The position numbers and the translations under genes are program-made. Below the pieces are notes generated by a model. That model was not told where the DNA came from. It saw nothing but the letters and a program-made list of their open reading frames with translations, and did no database searches. From NCBI RefSeq assembly GCF_011040495.1, contig NZ_CP049037.1, forward strand, positions 868,001 to 932,000: a DNA stretch of 64,000 nucleotides. The letters run 5' to 3'. The stretch is from Pseudohalocynthiibacter aestuariivivens (lineage in GTDB: Bacteria > Pseudomonadota > Alphaproteobacteria > Rhodobacterales > Rhodobacteraceae). Below are positions 34,470 through 42,616 of this stretch, piece by piece; within the stretch, counting starts at the first letter, position 1, and every line of letters begins with the position of its first letter.

Positions 34470-34756
34470 TATTCAACCACCTTCGGAACTGCAAAAAACC
34501 CTTCGCGCGCATCTGGCGCGTTCGACAGCACCGCCGCCTGCTGATCGCCATCGGTCACGGTATCGACCCGCCGCTTGAGGCGCATCGGCGTGACACTGAC
34601 CATCGGCTCTACGCCCTCCACATCGACCTCGCTCAACTGCTCGATAAAGCCGAGGATCGTGTTGAACTCGTCCGCCAGTGCGGGCAGCGCCTCCTTCTCG
34701 ACGCGGATGCGCGCGAGCTTGGCCACCTTGGCGGCTGTTTCCAGATCGATGGACAT
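34469..34756 (-). CDS. gatC: Asp-tRNA(Asn)/Glu-tRNA(Gln) amidotransferase subunit C
   Basis: 95 residues: [18 protein letters not shown], then [20 protein letters not shown], the standard GatC helix and belt, and a C-terminal [17 protein letters not shown]. GatC wraps GatA and GatB. Overlaps gatA by one base; gatB is not in the window. Confidence 0.95.
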   Translation of the reverse strand: MSIDLETAAKVAKLARIRVEKEALPALADEFNTILGFIEQLSEVDVEGVEPMVSVTPMRLKRRVDTVTDGDQQAAVLSNAPDAREGFFAVPKVVE

Positions 34757-34951
34757 GACTAATCTCCGGTCGTTGCTGGCTTTTGCATTTATCCCTCGAC
34801 GCTGCGGCGCGCAACCACATGCGTGCGGTAAAGCGCGATCATCCAGCCGGACTGGGGTCCAGCCCGCGTCAGACGATCAGTCCATTATGGCACTGATTGC
34901 TTTTCTCCTGATCACCATTCGCTAGAGTGAGACACAAAATAGGAGGCAACC

Positions 34952-35644
34952 ATGAAAATCACTTGGCTAGGACACAGCTCATTTCGTATCGAGATCGGCG
35001 GGAAGGTGCTGCTTATCGATCCTTGGCTCACCGGCAACCCGATGCTGGCCGAGGATCAGCACACAGCGGCCACGGCAGGGGCCACGCATATTCTGCTCAC
35101 TCACGCGCATTTCGATCACGTCGCTGACACGTTGGATCTGGCGCGAAATCTGAATATCCCCGTAGTCGGTCAGTATGATCTTATGTCTCATTGGGAAGAA
35201 CATGAGAAGATTGCCACCGTTGGATTTAACAAGGGTGGCACAGTTGACCTAGGCGGTGTGAATGTCACCATGGTGCATGCTGTGCATTCCAGCAGCTTTG
35301 GCGGTGCCAATGGCCCCAACGTGCCGGGCACCGAGTGTGGATACATGATCGAACACAAAGACCGCACGATCTATGTCAGCGGTGATACGGACGTCATGGC
35401 GGACATGAAGGTGTTCAACGACCTGCATACGCCCGAGATTGGCATTCTGTGTGCCGGTGGGCATTTCACCATGGACATGCGCCGTGCCGCCTACGCCGCC
35501 AAGACGTTCTTTAATTTCAAAACGGTAATTCCCTGCCACTACCGGACATTTCCCCTGCTGGAACAATCCGCCCAAACGCTGATCAACGCGCTGCCCGATA
35601 CCTGTGTAATCGAACCTCAGGTGATGGAGGCCATAGATATCTAG
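34952..35644 (+). CDS. UPF0173-type metal-dependent hydrolase
   Basis: 230 residues of the metallo-beta-lactamase fold. MKITWLGHSSFRIE and the HxHxDH site THAHFDHVAD near 50-58 are typical; HAVHSSSFG, SGDTDVMADM and CHYRTFP supply further metal ligands. AGGAGG precedes the ATG. Substrate unknown for this family. Confidence 0.92.
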   Translation: MKITWLGHSSFRIEIGGKVLLIDPWLTGNPMLAEDQHTAATAGATHILLTHAHFDHVADTLDLARNLNIPVVGQYDLMSHWEEHEKIATVGFNKGGTVDLGGVNVTMVHAVHSSSFGGANGPNVPGTECGYMIEHKDRTIYVSGDTDVMADMKVFNDLHTPEIGILCAGGHFTMDMRRAAYAAKTFFNFKTVIPCHYRTFPLLEQSAQTLINALPDTCVIEPQVMEAIDI

Positions 35645-35726
35645 GAGAGAGATTCAGGTATTTGGAACGGGTGAAAACCATCCGCTTTTTCTTGGCCGAA
35701 AATACCCCCGCCGGAGGCACGAAAAC

Positions 35727-36182
35727 CTATGGCGCTCGGCGGGCAGAAAAGAAGCTCTTGAGCAGGCCTTCAGCTTCGTCTGCTGCGATTCCATCATACA
35801 CCTCGGGTATATGGTGGCTTTGGCTGTGCGAAAAAACCCGCGCACCGTGCAGAACACCGCCCGATTTGGGGTCAGACGCGCCAAAATAGAGCCGAGCCAC
35901 ACGCGCTGCGGCGATCGCGGCTGCGCACATCGCGCAAGGTTCCAGCGTCACATAGAGCGCATACCCCGGCAGCCGTTCTGACCCCAGCGCAGAACAGGCC
36001 GCACGAATCACCAGAATTTCGGCATGGGCAGTAGGATCGGCCCATTCGCGGGTCCGATTGCCTGCCTGCGCAACCACTTTCCCATCCGGCGCAATTAAAA
36101 CCGCGCCCACCGGCACCTCGCCGCGTTGGGCCGCCGCGCGCGCCTCGGCCAGGGCGATATCCATATGGCTGGTAAAACTCAT
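35727..36182 (-). CDS. tadA: tRNA-specific adenosine deaminase
   Basis: 151 residues. Zinc site HAEILVIRAAC (catalytic His and Glu) and PCAMCAAAIAAARV (two cysteines). TadA makes inosine at the wobble base of tRNA-Arg. The ATG at 36182 matches the family length; the longer frame to 36254 crosses the divergent gene start. It is divergent from the RluB-type synthase with a 63-base gap. Confidence 0.93.
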   Translation of the reverse strand: MSFTSHMDIALAEARAAAQRGEVPVGAVLIAPDGKVVAQAGNRTREWADPTAHAEILVIRAACSALGSERLPGYALYVTLEPCAMCAAAIAAARVARLYFGASDPKSGGVLHGARVFSHSQSHHIPEVYDGIAADEAEGLLKSFFSARRAP

Positions 36183-36245
36183 GCGCCTTGTCCTGCCGCA
36201 CGATCTGCGCTTTCGCAAGGGCCCCGTTTCGGCTAAGCGGGGCGG

Positions 36246-37037
36246 ATGAGCCAAAAGCCCCCTCCCGGCGACCGTATCGCCAAGGTCATTGCCCGCGCCG
36301 GTGTCGCCAGCCGCCGCGAGGCTGAACGACTGATTGAGACAGGTCGCGTCACAGTCAACGGCGTCAAGATTGACCGCGCTGCGCTGAACGTGACCGACAA
36401 GGACCGCATCACCGTCGACGGCAAACCGTTAAATGCGCCTGAGCCCGCGCGCCTCTGGCTCTATCACAAGCCAACCGGGCTGGTGACCACGGCCCGCGAT
36501 GAACAAGGCCGGGCAACGATTTTTGACGAACTGCCCGAGGACATGCCCCGCGTGATGAGTGTCGGGCGGCTCGACATCAGTTCCGAGGGGTTGATCCTGC
36601 TGACCAATGACGGTGGCATAAAACGCAAACTGGAATTGCCCAGCACCGGTTGGCTGCGCAAATACCGCGTGCGGGTCAAAGGCCGCCCGACGGACGACAC
36701 GTTTGCACCGTTGCGTCAGGGACTAACCTTGGACGGTGAACGCTTTCAGCCCATGACTGTCACGCTGGATCGGCAGACCGGCGCGAACGCATGGGCCACC
36801 GTGGCGCTGCGCGAGGGTAAGAACCGCGAAGTGCGCCGCGCGATGGAGTCCGTCGGACTGGCCGTGAACCGTCTGATCCGTGTCTCCTATGGGCCGTTCC
36901 AACTGGCGCAGCTCAAACCCGGCGAGGTCGAAGAGGTGCGCCCGCGTGTCATGCGTGACCAACTGGGAATGGAGGACAAGGGCGCCAAGCCAAAGACACA
37001 ACGCCCCACACCCAAGCGCAAGCGTCGGTCCGACTGA
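36246..37037 (+). CDS. RsuA/RluB-type pseudouridine synthase
   Basis: 263 residues. S4 RNA-binding domain at 8-55 ([20 protein letters not shown]), then the synthase domain with catalytic aspartate in [16 protein letters not shown] near 108 and [15 protein letters not shown]. Lysine-rich tail (about 235-263). Family members modify 23S (RluB, U2605) or 16S rRNA; the length and tail fit RluB better than RsuA. Confidence 0.9.
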   Translation: MSQKPPPGDRIAKVIARAGVASRREAERLIETGRVTVNGVKIDRAALNVTDKDRITVDGKPLNAPEPARLWLYHKPTGLVTTARDEQGRATIFDELPEDMPRVMSVGRLDISSEGLILLTNDGGIKRKLELPSTGWLRKYRVRVKGRPTDDTFAPLRQGLTLDGERFQPMTVTLDRQTGANAWATVALREGKNREVRRAMESVGLAVNRLIRVSYGPFQLAQLKPGEVEEVRPRVMRDQLGMEDKGAKPKTQRPTPKRKRRSD

Positions 37038-37052
37038 CACGGGAACAGACAC

Positions 37053-37131
37053 GTCCCCAGCAAAGTTAGGGTTTGACAACCCGGCGCGTTCCCGGGTCAA
37101 ACCGATGATCAAGTGACACGACTTTGGGGAC
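37053..37131 (+). promoter_or_regulatory. Structured 5' leader of terC, candidate RNA switch
   Basis: GTCCCC (37053-37058) pairs with GGGGAC (37126-37131). AAAGT (37062-37066) pairs with ACTTT (37121-37125), leaving an AGC bulge. Inside, GGTTTGAC (37070-37077) pairs with GTCAAACC (37096-37103), with CCGG/CCGG (37081-37084/37092-37095) extending the stem. GGGGA, the only ribosome-binding-like sequence 8 bases before the terC ATG, is in the outer stem. An RNA folding this way would block translation of terC. It does not match the manganese (yybP-ykoY) aptamer as I remember it, although terC-type genes are known targets of that switch. Confidence 0.5.
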
Positions 37132-37138
37132 CTTACCG

Positions 37139-37957
37139 ATGGCAGACCTTCTGACCGCTGAAAACCTCGGCAATCTGTTGATGCTGTGTTTTCTTCAGGC
37201 TGTTCTAGGCTTTGACAATCTTCTCTACATCTCAATCGAATCGCAACGTGCACCTGTGGCCATGCAAAAGGCGGTGCGCATGTGGGGCATCATCATCGCG
37301 GTTGCTCTGCGGGTGGTGCTGCTGTTCGTGATGATCCGGCTGATCGACGCGATGGCAGAGCCGTTTTTCATACTCAACTGGACCGGCGTGATCGAGGGCG
37401 GGGTGAATTTCGCCACCTGCGTTTTTGTGTTCGGAGGCGTTTTCATCATCCATACGGCGGTTCAGGAAATCGCACACATGCTGAGCGTCGAGCATCTGAA
37501 TGCCGATCTGGCAGATCAGGGAGGCAAATCGGCGGCCAAGGTGATCGCGCTTATTGTTCTCACCAATCTGATCTTTTCGTTCGATTCCGTGCTGTCAGCG
37601 CTAGCCATCACGGATGTCTTTCCGATTCTGGCCTTTGCGATCATCCTGTCAGGGCTGGCGATGCTGGTGCTGGCCGATGGAGTCACCCGTTTTCTAGAGA
37701 AAAACCGGATGTACGAGGTTCTGGGCCTCTTCATCCTGCTGATCGTCGGCGTCGTTTTGTTAGGCGAGGCCGGGCAAGCGGCCGCGCATGCCATGCATGA
37801 CGACACATTGGCGTTAAAGTTCTTTGGTTACGAAGTTGTGCCAATGTCCAAGACGACATTCTATTTCAGCGTGGTGGTTCTGGTTGCGGTCGAAGTCATC
37901 CAATCGGGTTATACCCGAAAATTGAACGCCGAACGTCGCGCCGGTAAATCGCACTGA
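37139..37957 (+). CDS. TerC family integral membrane protein
   Basis: 272 residues, seven to eight hydrophobic helices. Family marks are LQAVLGFDNLLYISI (with the acidic membrane residue D) and VLTNLIFSFDSVLSALAIT, both carrying conserved D and N, and FLEKNRMYEVLGLFILLIVG. TerC proteins of this group export manganese or other divalent cations, in some cases metallating secreted enzymes. The start at 37139 is set by GGGGA within the leader stem. It heads a block with TelA and XpaC homologues. Confidence 0.85.
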   Translation: MADLLTAENLGNLLMLCFLQAVLGFDNLLYISIESQRAPVAMQKAVRMWGIIIAVALRVVLLFVMIRLIDAMAEPFFILNWTGVIEGGVNFATCVFVFGGVFIIHTAVQEIAHMLSVEHLNADLADQGGKSAAKVIALIVLTNLIFSFDSVLSALAITDVFPILAFAIILSGLAMLVLADGVTRFLEKNRMYEVLGLFILLIVGVVLLGEAGQAAAHAMHDDTLALKFFGYEVVPMSKTTFYFSVVVLVAVEVIQSGYTRKLNAERRAGKSH

Positions 37958-37974
37958 ATCGCAGCACAGAAAAC

Positions 37975-38003
37975 AGGGGGGACCGGTCACGCAGGTTCCC
38001 CCT
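37975..38003 (+). terminator. Hairpin downstream of terC
   Basis: AGGGGGGACC (37975-37984) pairs with GGTTCCCCCT (37994-38003), with one G-U wobble and a 9-base loop, 18 bases after the stop. No T-tract follows, so it may attenuate rather than fully end transcription. Confidence 0.5.
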
Positions 38004-38074
38004 AGCAACCAGTCCCTCCATCACTTAGGTTTTAACCAAGGCGATAAAGGTCAGAAACGGAAACCAGATACCGA

Positions 38075-38293
38075 ATGGGACGTGCATTTTTATTGGTTTG
38101 CGCAATCATGGTATTGATTGCATTGGCTGCTATGGTCGTCTCATCGGTTTCGCGTGCAACCGAAGACAGTCAAATTGCCGTGCGTGGCCTGTCAGGAAGT
38201 ATCGCAAGGAGAACGACAATGCAGAAAGTCGGTTTTGTGGCGCTACTTGTGCTTATGCTGGGTGTGACCAGCGGCTTTCTCGGGGGGCTTTGA
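38075..38293 (+). CDS. Small two-helix membrane protein of the XpaC/TelA block
   Basis: 72 residues: membrane segments at 4-25 (FLLVCAIMVLIALAAMVV) and 51-70 (VGFVALLVLMLGVTSGFLGG), joined by a polar loop. Both ends are probably on the same side. I do not recognise a family. It ends 5 bases before the XpaC-like ATG, suggesting it belongs to that operon. The ATG lacks a strong ribosome binding site. Confidence 0.6.
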   Translation: MGRAFLLVCAIMVLIALAAMVVSSVSRATEDSQIAVRGLSGSIARRTTMQKVGFVALLVLMLGVTSGFLGGL

Positions 38294-38298
38294 CAGGT

Positions 38299-39195
38299 AT
38301 GGCCCAGAAATACGGTGGTAAGTTCAGCCCGGATGGGTCCGACGCATCTGACGGCGCAGGACCACGCCGCGCATCTGTACGGGTGGACCCCGCAGGTGCT
38401 CGGTCGAACCTGATGTTCCTGCCGGCTGCTCTGGTGTTGTTTACCTCGCTCACGTCCGGTGCGGCGGGACTGACGCTGGGCGTTGTCGCCGCGGGGCTAC
38501 TGGCCCTGTCGGCGTGGCTCTTGCGCGATGGTTTGCGCGCCGAGGCCGAATTCGCCAGTCGCAAGGTGGCGCGCGCGCCCGGCATCCCGCGCAAGATGTT
38601 CTCATCCGCTCTGGCCGGTCTGGGTATCGCCATCGCAGCCTACAAGGTCGAACCCGGTCTGGTCGCGCCGCTGCTATTTGGCGGCGTCACCACCGGATTG
38701 CATATTTTCTCGTTCGGCATCGATCCGATGAAATCAAAAGGCATGGAGGGCATTGACCAGTTCCAGACGGACCGTGTCGCTCGTGCGGTTGAAAAGGCCG
38801 AGGCCCATCTGGCGGCAATGAGTGACGCGATCAAACGCGCGGGCGATCGTCAGATCGAAGCCCGGCTGGAGCGGTTTCAGGACGCAGTCCGCGATATGCT
38901 CCGCACTGTTGAGGAAGACCCACGCGACCTGACAGCCGCCCGCAAGTATATGGGCGTCTATCTGATGGGTGCGCGTGATGCGACGATCAAGTTTGCGGAT
39001 ATCTATGCCCGCAGCGCCGATAAACAGGCGCGAGAGGATTATCTCACCCTGCTGCGCGATCTTGAGACGAATTTCGACGCCAAAACCCAGAAACTCCTAC
39101 GCGACAGCCACAGTGATCTCGAGGTCGAAATCGAAGTGCTGCGCGAACGCCTTGAGCGCGAAGGCGTTCACCTCACGCATAATTCCCCGAGTTGA
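38299..39195 (+). CDS. XpaC-like 5-bromo-4-chloroindolyl phosphate hydrolysis family protein
   Basis: 298 residues. A polar N-terminus, four hydrophobic segments within 38-140 (MFLPAALVLFTSLTSG, GLTLGVVAAGLLALSAWLL, SALAGLGIAIAAYKVEP, and one more), then a long C-terminal helix bundle (about 155-298) with FQTDRVARAVEKAEAHL. This is the XpaC plan. XpaC almost always stands beside TelA, as here (13 bases apart). Molecular function is unknown; the historical hydrolase name is doubtful. Confidence 0.8.
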   Translation: MAQKYGGKFSPDGSDASDGAGPRRASVRVDPAGARSNLMFLPAALVLFTSLTSGAAGLTLGVVAAGLLALSAWLLRDGLRAEAEFASRKVARAPGIPRKMFSSALAGLGIAIAAYKVEPGLVAPLLFGGVTTGLHIFSFGIDPMKSKGMEGIDQFQTDRVARAVEKAEAHLAAMSDAIKRAGDRQIEARLERFQDAVRDMLRTVEEDPRDLTAARKYMGVYLMGARDATIKFADIYARSADKQAREDYLTLLRDLETNFDAKTQKLLRDSHSDLEVEIEVLRERLEREGVHLTHNSPS

Positions 39196-39208
39196 GAGGA
39201 AACATCAC

Positions 39209-40405
39209 ATGTCCGACACAGTCCGTCAAAAGGCCGCTGCCACACTGACCCAAGTCGAAGAAATCAGCGCCGTCGTGCTGCCAGAGCCCAAAGGCGCCAC
39301 TGATATCGTGTTACTCAAGGATGCCGACAAACCCCTTAGCGATGCGATCAAGAAGCGCATGGGCGAGATCGACATGGAGGATACGCAATCAATCGTCTCC
39401 TTCGGGTCTGCCGCGCAGGCAGAGTTACAAGTCATTTCACAGTCCATGCTTCAGGGCGTGCGCAACAAGGATGTTGGCCCCGCGGGCGACAGCCTGCGCG
39501 GGATCGTTACCACGATCCGCGGCTTTTCCGTCTCAGAATTGGATGTGCGGCGCAAACGCACATGGTGGGAGCGTCTGCTGGGCCGTGCGGCCCCCTTCGC
39601 CAAGTTCACAGCACGGTTTGAAGAAGTACAGGGCCAGATCGACAAGGTGACTGAAGATCTGCACCAGCACGAGCACACGCTGCTCAAAGACATCAAATCG
39701 CTCGACATGCTCTATGAGAAAACTCTGGCCTTCTATGACGAGCTGGCGCTCTACATCGCGGCAGGCGAAGAGAAGCTGCGGGTACTGGACGAAAAAGACA
39801 TCCCCGCAATGGAAGCCAAAGTGCCCAAGGCGCCCGAAAAAGATCAGGTAATGAAAGCGCAGGAACTGCGCGATCTTCGCGCCGCGCGCGATGATTTGGA
39901 ACGCCGGGTGCACGATCTGAAACTAACACGTCAGGTGACGATGCAATCCCTGCCCTCGATCCGATTGGTGCAGGAAAACGACAAAAGCCTCGTAACCAAA
40001 ATCAACTCCACCCTCGTGAACACCGTGCCTCTGTGGGAAACTCAGCTGGCACAGGCGGTGACCATCCAACGCTCTGCCGAAGCTGCCGCTGCCGTTCGTG
40101 ATGCCAACGACCTGACCAACGAGTTGCTGACCGCGAACGCAAAAAATCTGCGCGAGAGCAACAAGATGATTCGCACCGAGATGGAGCGCGGCGTGTTCGA
40201 CATAGAGGCCGTGAAACAGGCCAATGCCGACCTCATCGGCACGATCGAGGAGTCCCTGCAAATAGCAGACGAGGGCAAGGCCCGCCGCGCCGCTGCCGAA
40301 ACCGACCTCAAGAAGATGGAAGCCGATCTGCGCGACACGCTGGCATCGGCCAAGGCACGTGGCGACGGCACCGGTGACAATGTCGGCACGGCGGCCGGTG
40401 CGTAA
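39209..40405 (+). CDS. telA: TelA-type toxic anion resistance protein
   Basis: 398 residues, almost wholly helical and soluble. Recognisable blocks: QSIVSFGSAAQAELQVISQS, then GPAGDSLRGIVTTIRGF, WWERLLGRAAPFAKF, a long coiled middle, and LRVLQENDKS-like IRLVQENDKSLVTKINSTLV with VPLWETQLAQAV. GAGAGGA precedes the ATG. TelA proteins confer tellurite and other stress tolerance by an unknown mechanism, probably at the membrane with XpaC. Confidence 0.9.
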   Translation: MSDTVRQKAAATLTQVEEISAVVLPEPKGATDIVLLKDADKPLSDAIKKRMGEIDMEDTQSIVSFGSAAQAELQVISQSMLQGVRNKDVGPAGDSLRGIVTTIRGFSVSELDVRRKRTWWERLLGRAAPFAKFTARFEEVQGQIDKVTEDLHQHEHTLLKDIKSLDMLYEKTLAFYDELALYIAAGEEKLRVLDEKDIPAMEAKVPKAPEKDQVMKAQELRDLRAARDDLERRVHDLKLTRQVTMQSLPSIRLVQENDKSLVTKINSTLVNTVPLWETQLAQAVTIQRSAEAAAAVRDANDLTNELLTANAKNLRESNKMIRTEMERGVFDIEAVKQANADLIGTIEESLQIADEGKARRAAAETDLKKMEADLRDTLASAKARGDGTGDNVGTAAGA

Positions 40406-41378
40406 CCGCGGCTTGGGCATCGTGGCGATCATAAGAGCGGCGGTTATGGGCGTCGGGCTCGTGGCTCTGGCTGCGTGCGATATGCCCGTGACACCACCGT
40501 CCACATCGCCAAAGGCGCGCCCAACGAACCTGAAACCCACTCCCACTCCGCATGCCACCGGCCCATCAGTGCGCAGCCAGAACATGGCGCGATACTACAG
40601 TCGGGTTCAGGCGAACCTGCTGGCTCAGGGTCTGCTGCGCAGCGGTGGTGGCGGTGTCGATACCCCCTATTCCGACAACGATTTGTTGCGCAATTTCGAA
40701 CGCATCGCATTCTATGACGAATACGAACGCAATCGCGGCCTCGCCCGATCCAACGGTCAGGCGGGCGGGCTGCGCAAATGGACGACGCCGGTACGCATGA
40801 AGGTCGAATTCGGCGATTCCGTACCCGAGGCACAGCGCAAGACCGACGTGCAAAACGTCGTGGCCTATGCCGACCGTCTGGCACGGATCACCGGGCACCC
40901 GATTTCGGCAGGCACCACTCAGGGTGCCAATTTTCACGTGCTGATCGTAGGCGAAGATGACCGTGACGCTGCTGTGACGCGCATTCAGCAACTGGTGCCC
41001 AACATCAACCAGTCGTCGGTGCTGCTGTTCCAGACACTGCCGCGCTCGATCCACTGTCTGGTGGTCGCGTTCTCGGACACCAAGGACGATCACACCTATC
41101 GCCGCGCCATAGCCTTTATCCGGGCGGAACACCCGGACCTGATGCGCCGCTCGTGCATCCACGAGGAACTCGCCCAAGGACTTGGCCTCGCCAACGACAG
41201 CCCGCGCGCGCGACCGTCGATTTTTAACGATGACGATGAATTTGCGCTGCTGACCACCCACGACGAAGAACTGCTGCGCCTGCTCTACTCGCCCCGCCTG
41301 ACGCCCGGCATGACTGCCGAAGAGGCACGGCCGATACTGCGCGAATTGATCGCGCAACGCGGCATCGGCCCCAGCTAA
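40380..41378 (+). CDS. DUF2927 lipoprotein
   Basis: 332 residues starting inside the telA tail (26-base overlap). The N-terminus RRPVRNRGLGIVAIIRAAVM leads to lipobox VALAAC, so it is a lipoprotein. The DUF2927 domain (about 100-290) includes KWTTPVRMKVEF, ARITGHPIS and RRSCIHEELAQGLGLANDS, a His-Glu arrangement like a metallopeptidase but without HExxH. Likely periplasmic. Alternative starts are GTG 40359 and ATG 40446. Confidence 0.8.
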   Translation: MSARRPVRNRGLGIVAIIRAAVMGVGLVALAACDMPVTPPSTSPKARPTNLKPTPTPHATGPSVRSQNMARYYSRVQANLLAQGLLRSGGGGVDTPYSDNDLLRNFERIAFYDEYERNRGLARSNGQAGGLRKWTTPVRMKVEFGDSVPEAQRKTDVQNVVAYADRLARITGHPISAGTTQGANFHVLIVGEDDRDAAVTRIQQLVPNINQSSVLLFQTLPRSIHCLVVAFSDTKDDHTYRRAIAFIRAEHPDLMRRSCIHEELAQGLGLANDSPRARPSIFNDDDEFALLTTHDEELLRLLYSPRLTPGMTAEEARPILRELIAQRGIGPS

Positions 41379-41399
41379 TTACAAACAGGAGATCACCAG

Positions 41400-42521
41400 A
41401 TGGGTATTTTCGATTTTCTCACCGGCGAATTCATCGACGTCATCCACTGGACCGACGACACCCGTGATACGATGGTCTGGCGGTTCCAGCGCGAAGGACA
41501 CGAAATCAAGTACGGCGCCAAGCTGACCGTGCGCGAAGGACAGGCGGCGGTTTTTGTCCACGAGGGGCAACTGGCGGATGTCTTCACCCCCGGTCTCTAC
41601 ATGCTCGAAACCAACAACATGCCGATCATGACAACACTGCAACACTGGGATCATGGTTTTAAAAGTCCGTTCAAGTCGGAGATTTATTACGTCAACACCA
41701 CCCGTTTCAACGATCTGAAATGGGGCACCAAGAACCCGATCATGTTGCGCGACCCGGAGTTCGGCCCCACGCGCCTGCGCGCCTTCGGCACCTATTCCGT
41801 GCGCGTGGCCGACCCGGCCAAATTCCTGCTGGAAATCGTCGGCACCGATGGCGAATTCACCATGGACGAGATCAGCTATCAAATCCGCAATATCATCGTG
41901 CAGGAATTTTCCCGCGTCATCGCCTCGTCGGGCATTCCGGTCCTCGACATGGCCGCCAACACCGCCGATCTGGGCAAGCTGGTGGCCGCTGCAATCAGCC
42001 AGACAGTCGCCGGATACGGTCTCTCTATCCCCGAGCTTTACATCGAGAATATCTCGTTGCCGCCTGCTGTCGAAGCCGCATTGGATAAACGCACATCCGT
42101 CGGGGTGGCCGGTGATCTGGGGCGCTACACTCAATATAGCGCCGCCGAGGCAATGACAGAGGCCGCCCGTAACCCGGCTGGTGGCGGCATGGCTGCGGGC
42201 ATGGGCGCCGGTATGGGCATTGCCATGGCGCAGCAGATGGCCGGTCAGAGCGGCCCATGGGGCACAGCCCCTGCCACGAACGCGCCCTCGTCCCAGATGC
42301 CGCCCCCGCCGCCGGTCGAGCGTGTATGGCACATCGCAGAAAATGGCGAGACTCACGGCCCCTACTCCAAGGCAGCCATGGGCCGCATGGTGCGTGACGG
42401 CGAACTGACCCGACAAAGTCACGTCTGGACCGCCGGACAGGACGGCTGGCTGCAAGCCGAGGACGTGGCCGAACTGGCCCAGCTCTTTACCGTGATGCCG
42501 CCGCCCCCGCCCGCTGGTTAA
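41400..42521 (+). CDS. SPFH-domain protein with C-terminal GYF_2 domain
   Basis: 373 residues. The first 270 form an SPFH-like core of the YdjI/virion-core group: FIDVIHWTDDTRDTMVWRF, then VREGQAAVFVHEG and the late QTVAGYGLSIPELYIENISLP. A Gly/Met/Pro-rich linker follows. The last about 60 residues are a GYF_2 module, WHIAENGETHGPYSKAAMGR and HVWTAGQDGWLQAEDV. SPFH proteins build membrane-associated scaffolds; GYF_2 binds proline-rich partners. Starts behind AGGAG, 21 bases after the DUF2927 gene. Confidence 0.85.
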   Translation: MGIFDFLTGEFIDVIHWTDDTRDTMVWRFQREGHEIKYGAKLTVREGQAAVFVHEGQLADVFTPGLYMLETNNMPIMTTLQHWDHGFKSPFKSEIYYVNTTRFNDLKWGTKNPIMLRDPEFGPTRLRAFGTYSVRVADPAKFLLEIVGTDGEFTMDEISYQIRNIIVQEFSRVIASSGIPVLDMAANTADLGKLVAAAISQTVAGYGLSIPELYIENISLPPAVEAALDKRTSVGVAGDLGRYTQYSAAEAMTEAARNPAGGGMAAGMGAGMGIAMAQQMAGQSGPWGTAPATNAPSSQMPPPPPVERVWHIAENGETHGPYSKAAMGRMVRDGELTRQSHVWTAGQDGWLQAEDVAELAQLFTVMPPPPPAG

Positions 42522-42616
42522 CCCTCGCAAGGTCCGCGCATATGTCTTCAGACAGATCGCGTAGTCCTTGCCATTCTTCTTGGTAAAAATACTCAAATTC
42601 CAAGGACAACCACACT

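Noticed and set aside
37053..37131. Manganese riboswitch of the yybP-ykoY class before terC
   Set aside because: The conserved loop sequences of that class, as I remember them, are not present; kept as an unassigned structured leader.
38098..38298. 67-codon N-terminal extension of the XpaC-like protein
   Set aside because: It reads out of frame through the small membrane protein gene and is cysteine/arginine-rich; the ATG at 38299 fits the family start.
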